Part shown: positions 4,624 to 8,086 of the stretch, in pieces | Numbering within the stretch: the first letter of the stretch is position 1 | Layout of the letters: each line of letters starts with the position of its first letter | Source: Candidatus Caldarchaeum sp. | Lineage (GTDB): Archaea > Thermoproteota > Nitrososphaeria_A > Caldarchaeales > Caldarchaeaceae | Length of the DNA: 8,086 nt | Reading direction: 5' to 3' | Assembly: GCA_025054795.1 (NCBI GenBank) | Contig: JANWZU010000184.1 | Location: forward strand, 1-8,086 | Position numbers and translations under genes: made by a program | The notes under the pieces: model-generated | Seen by the model: only the letters and a program-made list of their open reading frames with translations | Told to the model about the DNA's origin: nothing | The model's database searches: none

Positions 4624-6474
4624 ATGCTGTTCCCGGACTTCTGCAGGCAGCAAAGTCTCATGGCCTTGCTAAAAACTGCTGCGGTCGTTATGCTGGCTAC
4701 GCTGATGTCCGTGTTCGGCGTGCATGCTGAAGGGCGAAACTGGCCTCTCGCCAACTACGACGAATTGGGTACCAACCACAACCCTCAGAAAGCCATCAAC
4801 GCGCAGAACGTCGGCAAGCTGGCTGTGGCTTGGAGCCTTGAAATCCCACGTAAGGAGGGGGACCTCGGAACCGGTGTGATGGCTCCGCCTCTGGTTGTCG
4901 AGGGCGTCGTGTATCTCGCTACAAACGCCCCGTCCATACTGGCGGTCGATGCCTCAAGCGGAAAAATCCTCTGGGATTACCGTCCTGCCCTCAAAACCAC
5001 GCCTACAGCCCTACCCCACACCCACGGAATCAACTACTACGACGGCCTCATTCTATTCCCCTCACCGGACTGTTCGATACGTTTTGTCAACGCTTCAACA
5101 GGCCTAGAGCATTCCGCCATAACAGGAATATGCGAGAACGTTCCCGGCAACGCTGGAACCTACTCGCCGACTGGTCCTCCGCCTGCTTTAGACACAGCTA
5201 GGAAGGTTGTCGTGTGGGGGCCGAGTGTTTCGGGTGGGACGGCTGCGGGGAGAGGGTTTGTGGCTGGGTATTCGATGAACGGCACGATGTTGTGGCGTCT
5301 CTTCCTCACGCCTCCAGCGGGAGGAGACACGCTGTGGGGTTTCAGATATGTGGTTGAGCGTAGAGACGGGTTTTTCGAAGGCAGGGCGTCTGGCAACGTC
5401 GAGCCGATGGCTGGGGACTGGGGCGACCTAGGGCTTCATCTAGGACGGACGAGGGCCGGCGGAGGAGTTTCCTTCGGCCACATTTCGGTCGACTCCGAGT
5501 TAGGCGTTGCGTATCTTTCGACAGCCAACCCCAAACCTGACTGGAACGCAACCTACAGGCCCGGGCCAAACCTCTACACCAGCTCCATCCTCGCGGTCAA
5601 CGTCACTACTGGAGATATGCTCTGGTACTATCAAACAACACCCCACGACTACTACAACCTCGACTGCACGTGGAACACCGTTCTGGCAAAACCCTCCAAC
5701 ATAGTGGTGAAAGGCTGTAAAAACGGAGTCGTATACGCACTCAACGCATCCAACGGCAACTTGCTGTGGAGCTTCGACCCTCCGTCCCTCAAGAAAACGA
5801 TTCAGCCAAGCATGACGAAGAGATGGCACAACGACCCCTCAGACAACAGCTTCCTACAGTGTCCCGGGGCCTTCGGAGCCATCGAGTCGGACATCGCTCT
5901 AGCCTACGGCAAGGTGTATGTTGCTGCGATGAATTTCTGCACGCTTCACGTCCCCACGCCAGTCGAGGAACACGGCTCCACGGTCAGAGGCTCGGTCTAC
6001 AACGTCGCACCAACACACATCAACACAACAATATACGCAGTCGACGTCCGCGACGGCAGAGTTGTCTGGAGCTTCTTCGTCAGCTCGGCTTACAGAGGCT
6101 GGCTCACAGCGACGGGCGGAATGCTGATAGCCTCTACCATAAGCGAGGGCATGTTCTTCCTAGACGCCGAGACAGGAAGGCTTCTGCACAGAATCGACCT
6201 AGGAGGAGAGCTTAGAACGGGGGCCGTCGTCGGAGCCGACGGCCAAGGCCGGTTCACCATACTTCAGCTGGTTGAAAAAGAGGGCTCGAGGCAGGTGCTG
6301 ATTGCTCTAAGGCTTCAGAACTATGAGACGGCTCGCTGGGTTTTCATCTCTTTAGTGGCTGCTGTCGTCGCAGCCTTTATGATTCTCTTTAGGCTGTGGA
6401 CGAGAGGCTTCGTCTTGAAGCGTAGAGAGCTGCAGCGAAGCCGACAAACAGCGCCGCCACGGCCAGAGGAGTAA
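4624..6474 (+). CDS. Secreted, membrane-anchored PQQ-dependent dehydrogenase-like beta-propeller protein
   Basis: This 616-residue protein has a signal peptide (hydrophobic stretch about 14-33, VHA-EG cleavage) and a C-terminal membrane helix (571-589) with a basic tail, so the propeller faces outside. Six N-x-S/T sequons fit this. WPLANYDELGTNHNP and INAQNVGKLAVAW (58-70) open the quinoprotein alcohol dehydrogenase fold. Propeller W-motifs recur (AVDASSGKILW, AVNVTTGDMLW, YALNASNGNLLW, AVDVRDGRVVW). NPKPDWNATYRPGPNLY (302-318), TPHDYYNLD (339-347), CPGAFGAIESD (413-423) and the Cys413/Cys439 pair align by eye with methanol dehydrogenase. Asn302 (metal ligand) and Lys366 (Arg331 position) are kept, but the Glu ligand, stacking Trp and catalytic Asp positions appear as Thr206, Phe284 and Asn345. 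Canonical alcohol oxidation is therefore uncertain. ATG 4660 (Met13) is an alternative start giving a cleaner signal peptide. Confidence 0.85.
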   Translation: MLFPDFCRQQSLMALLKTAAVVMLATLMSVFGVHAEGRNWPLANYDELGTNHNPQKAINAQNVGKLAVAWSLEIPRKEGDLGTGVMAPPLVVEGVVYLATNAPSILAVDASSGKILWDYRPALKTTPTALPHTHGINYYDGLILFPSPDCSIRFVNASTGLEHSAITGICENVPGNAGTYSPTGPPPALDTARKVVVWGPSVSGGTAAGRGFVAGYSMNGTMLWRLFLTPPAGGDTLWGFRYVVERRDGFFEGRASGNVEPMAGDWGDLGLHLGRTRAGGGVSFGHISVDSELGVAYLSTANPKPDWNATYRPGPNLYTSSILAVNVTTGDMLWYYQTTPHDYYNLDCTWNTVLAKPSNIVVKGCKNGVVYALNASNGNLLWSFDPPSLKKTIQPSMTKRWHNDPSDNSFLQCPGAFGAIESDIALAYGKVYVAAMNFCTLHVPTPVEEHGSTVRGSVYNVAPTHINTTIYAVDVRDGRVVWSFFVSSAYRGWLTATGGMLIASTISEGMFFLDAETGRLLHRIDLGGELRTGAVVGADGQGRFTILQLVEKEGSRQVLIALRLQNYETARWVFISLVAAVVAAFMILFRLWTRGFVLKRRELQRSRQTAPPRPEE

Positions 6475-7102
6475 ACTCGCTGAGCCTCCAGATGAAATCT
6501 TTCAACGGGTCGTTCGCAGTCGTTGTCTTCCTGCTGTAGAGCATGGACCACTGCGGGAAAACAGTTGCTCCACGGCCCTCCGACTCGAACTTGCTGAAGT
6601 CCCAGGACTCGAGCCTAATCCTCCAGCCTTCCGGCGTTTTTCTCAGAAGGTATGTGGCTTGAGCTTCTCCTTCGAAGTTGCCGATTATGGCGTTGTAGCC
6701 CCTTATCTTGATGATGGATTTTAGCTCTGCAGAGCCTTCCTCCAAAACTTTGCCGCTCAGGTTGACAGGGCTTAGCTCTACTTTTTCGGAGTTTGTCAAC
6801 ACGACTGTTAAGAAAGCTCTTATGGCGTGTATCCCTCTGTACCGGCCGCTCAGCCCCCCGCTCTCACCCGACCACACGACTTCAGCGTCTCCGGCGTAGT
6901 TGTTGAGTATCAGAGCCACGTCCCTGCGGCTGAAAGTCTCTAGATGCGTTGAGACAAAATCTAGCGGTAGCTCGGCTTGAACAGTTGTTGTTTGAGACGA
7001 AGGAGTCTGAGAAAACATGAAAAAAGCAGCCACAGCCGCCAACGCAGCCGCAACAAACACCAACGAGGCAAGTTTAGATGATATTCTGGACGGCACTTTC
7101 AC
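6389..7102 (-). CDS. Membrane-tethered NTF2/SnoaL-like domain protein
   Basis: This 237-residue protein starts at GTG 7100-7102; a GGGTG element just upstream could serve as ribosome binding site. Residues 11-30 form an N-terminal membrane helix or signal anchor, followed by a Ser/Thr/Gln-rich linker (31-43). Residues 46-168 look like an NTF2/SnoaL-like alpha+beta cone: a helix FVSTHLETFSRRDVALILNNY, then AEVVWSGESGG, the G-x-x-A-I-R helix GIHAIRAFLTVVL, and strands ending in EGWRIRLESWDFSKF. Residues 211-228 form a second membrane helix with a short basic tail, so the domain probably sits outside the membrane. No catalytic residues can be assigned; such domains bind small ligands or act as accessory folds. 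Its 3' end overlaps the propeller gene by 86 bp, tail-to-tail. The location between two propeller genes suggests a shared extracytoplasmic task, but this is inference. Confidence 0.72.
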   Translation of the reverse strand: MKVPSRISSKLASLVFVAAALAAVAAFFMFSQTPSSQTTTVQAELPLDFVSTHLETFSRRDVALILNNYAGDAEVVWSGESGGLSGRYRGIHAIRAFLTVVLTNSEKVELSPVNLSGKVLEEGSAELKSIIKIRGYNAIIGNFEGEAQATYLLRKTPEGWRIRLESWDFSKFESEGRGATVFPQWSMLYSRKTTTANDPLKDFIWRLSEFTPLAVAALFVGFAAALYASRRSLSSTA

Positions 7103-7337
7103 AGCACCCTGCTCGGTGGACTTTCATAGCCGGAGGCACACATCATAAAACACTCTCGATGAAAAGCTGCCTCAACGGCCATAGCCAGCGTGAGGTAAGC
7201 TTGGAAATAAGCATGAGGTAAATACAACATGGAGGTAAATGCTTAAGGAAAATGAACTTGATCAACCTCGTCAGCAAACAGCGGGTTGGCCTGTGATAAA
7301 GTAATTTTTATATATCTGGTAAAATCAGTAGAAGACT
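7103..7337. other. 235-bp intergenic region with repeated GAGGTAA motifs
   Basis: No convincing gene is seen here. On the plus strand the motif (T/G)GAGGTAA occurs three times (7191-7198, 7214-7221, 7231-7238). An inverted repeat, TAAGCAT (7208-7214) and ATGCTTA (7239-7245), encloses the last two copies. The minus strand has a weak TATA-like TTTTATGA (7143-7150) that could serve the NTF2-like gene. The right half becomes AT-rich as it enters the promoter of the second propeller gene. Confidence 0.45.
7306..7315 (+). promoter_or_regulatory. TATA box for the second propeller gene
   Basis: The stretch TTTTATATAT is the strongest box A in the window and is centred about 27 bp before ATG 7338. 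A leaderless mRNA starting at the ATG is expected, probably with good promoter strength. Confidence 0.75.
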
Positions 7338-8086
7338 ATGTTAGCCAAAGAGGTTTTGAAAATTTCTGTTGCGTTGGCGTTGATGACGGCTCTGTTCATC
7401 CCATTTGGCGTTGCGCAGCAGCAGGTTTTGGACTGGGCTAGGTACAACGGCGTGCCGGGCAACTGGAACTACAGCCCTCAGACGCAGCTGGACAAAACAA
7501 ACGTGAGGTTCTTGGAGATTAAGTGGGCTTTCCCGATACCGCCTTCGTCGGTCGGAGATCCCTTCTTCTCGGGCGCGGAGGGAGTAATCCACACTCCACT
7601 GGTGTACAAGGGTGTTGCATACTTCGTGACCAACTGGCACCGAGTCTACGCTCTAGACCTCGCCACGGGAAAAACGCTTTGGTCGAGAGACCTTCCGCCG
7701 CCCAAGGAAGTCGTTGAGCAGATTACAGCAAGCAGACCGCCGCTGTGGGAGCCTTTCTTCAGAGGCCACTTCCACCAGATACACATCTTCGAGCTCGACA
7801 ACCGACCCTACCTCTTCCTGATAACCAACTACTACTACCTCGTCGCCATAGACCCGTTCACAGGCGACATACGCCTCAGATGGCCCGTGTTCACATCCGA
7901 ATACTTGAGTCAAGTCCCCGGCAACAGAGGAGTCTACGACATATCCACGCCGAGCTTCGTAATAGACACTAGACGTAAGATACTGGTCATAGGCCCCGGA
8001 ACACCCGAGGACCAAGGAGCAGGACGTGGCTTCTTCGTAGGCGTTGACCTTAAGCCTTGGCTTGAGGGGCGTGGCGACCCACAGAT
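7338..8086 (+). CDS. Secreted PQQ-like beta-propeller protein, N-terminal part (partial at 3' edge)
   Basis: The frame opens at ATG 7338 and runs off the right edge after 249 codons. Residues 1-26 are a signal peptide (hydrophobic core about 9-24, GVA-QQQ cleavage). The mature protein opens with WARYNGVPGNWNYSPQTQLD and KTNVRFLEIKWAFP, the N-terminal signature of PQQ-dependent dehydrogenases. Propeller blades follow: GVAYFVTNWHRVYALDLATG then KTLW, and YYLVAIDPFTGDI. The segment VPGNRGVYDIS...DTRRKILVIGPG...GAGRGFFVGVDL (193-238) matches VPGNAGTY...DTARKVVVWGPS...AAGRGFVAGYSM in the upstream propeller protein, so the two are paralogues. At the position of the metal-binding Glu of methanol dehydrogenase this protein seems to have Gln226 (Glu224 nearby). 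The catalytic region lies outside the window. It probably acts on the cell surface; substrate unknown. Confidence 0.82.
   Translation, partial: MLAKEVLKISVALALMTALFIPFGVAQQQVLDWARYNGVPGNWNYSPQTQLDKTNVRFLEIKWAFPIPPSSVGDPFFSGAEGVIHTPLVYKGVAYFVTNWHRVYALDLATGKTLWSRDLPPPKEVVEQITASRPPLWEPFFRGHFHQIHIFELDNRPYLFLITNYYYLVAIDPFTGDIRLRWPVFTSEYLSQVPGNRGVYDISTPSFVIDTRRKILVIGPGTPEDQGAGRGFFVGVDLKPWLEGRGDPQ

Noticed and set aside
5766..6215. 149-codon plus-strand frame inside the propeller gene
   Set aside because: It is Arg/His/Gln-rich with no family likeness and lies fully within a well-supported gene in another frame.
7159..7221. Possible 20-residue small ORF (MKSCLNGHSQ...)
   Set aside because: No promoter at suitable spacing, no ribosome binding site and no recognisable peptide; a frame this short is expected by chance.

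Overview
The window looks like chromosomal DNA of a thermophilic archaeon. Direct signs are an archaeal initiator tRNA-Met without an encoded CCA, an Alba chromatin protein, TATA-like boxes placed about 25-30 bp ahead of most start codons (a leaderless-transcript layout), and frequent AGG/AGA arginine codons in moderately GC-rich DNA. The gene mix would fit a hot-spring lineage such as Aigarchaeota/Caldarchaeales or another Thermoproteota group. That placement is an inference from gene content; no marker gene here proves it.

Left part (1-1520): the C-terminal end of a HEPN-domain protein (+), the initiator tRNA-Met (-) with its own TATA box, and a 348-residue protein (-) made of an almost perfect array of 23 heptads followed by a PD-(D/E)XK nuclease-like domain of the archaeal DUF3782 type. 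A short divergent promoter region follows (1521-1619).

Middle (1620-4535): a luciferase-like, probably F420-dependent oxidoreductase (+), a YjbQ/UPF0047 protein (+), an acyl-CoA dehydrogenase (-) that meets the YjbQ gene stop-to-stop with no spacer, and an Alba DNA-binding protein (-). Several starts were moved downstream of the longest possible ORF because a TATA-like box lies about 26 bp ahead of the inner start codon.

Right part (4624-8086): a probable extracytoplasmic gene cluster. It has a secreted, C-terminally membrane-anchored eight-bladed-propeller protein of the PQQ-dependent alcohol dehydrogenase fold (+), a membrane-tethered NTF2/SnoaL-like protein (-) that overlaps it tail-to-tail by 86 bp, and the N-terminal 249 residues of a second secreted PQQ-propeller paralogue (+) that leaves the window. 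The first propeller aligns well by eye with methanol dehydrogenase, but several positions that normally hold the metal and PQQ (the Glu ligand, the stacking Trp, the catalytic Asp) are changed. This cluster is the most likely place for undescribed biology: an archaeal cell-surface redox or binding system built from non-canonical quinoprotein folds.
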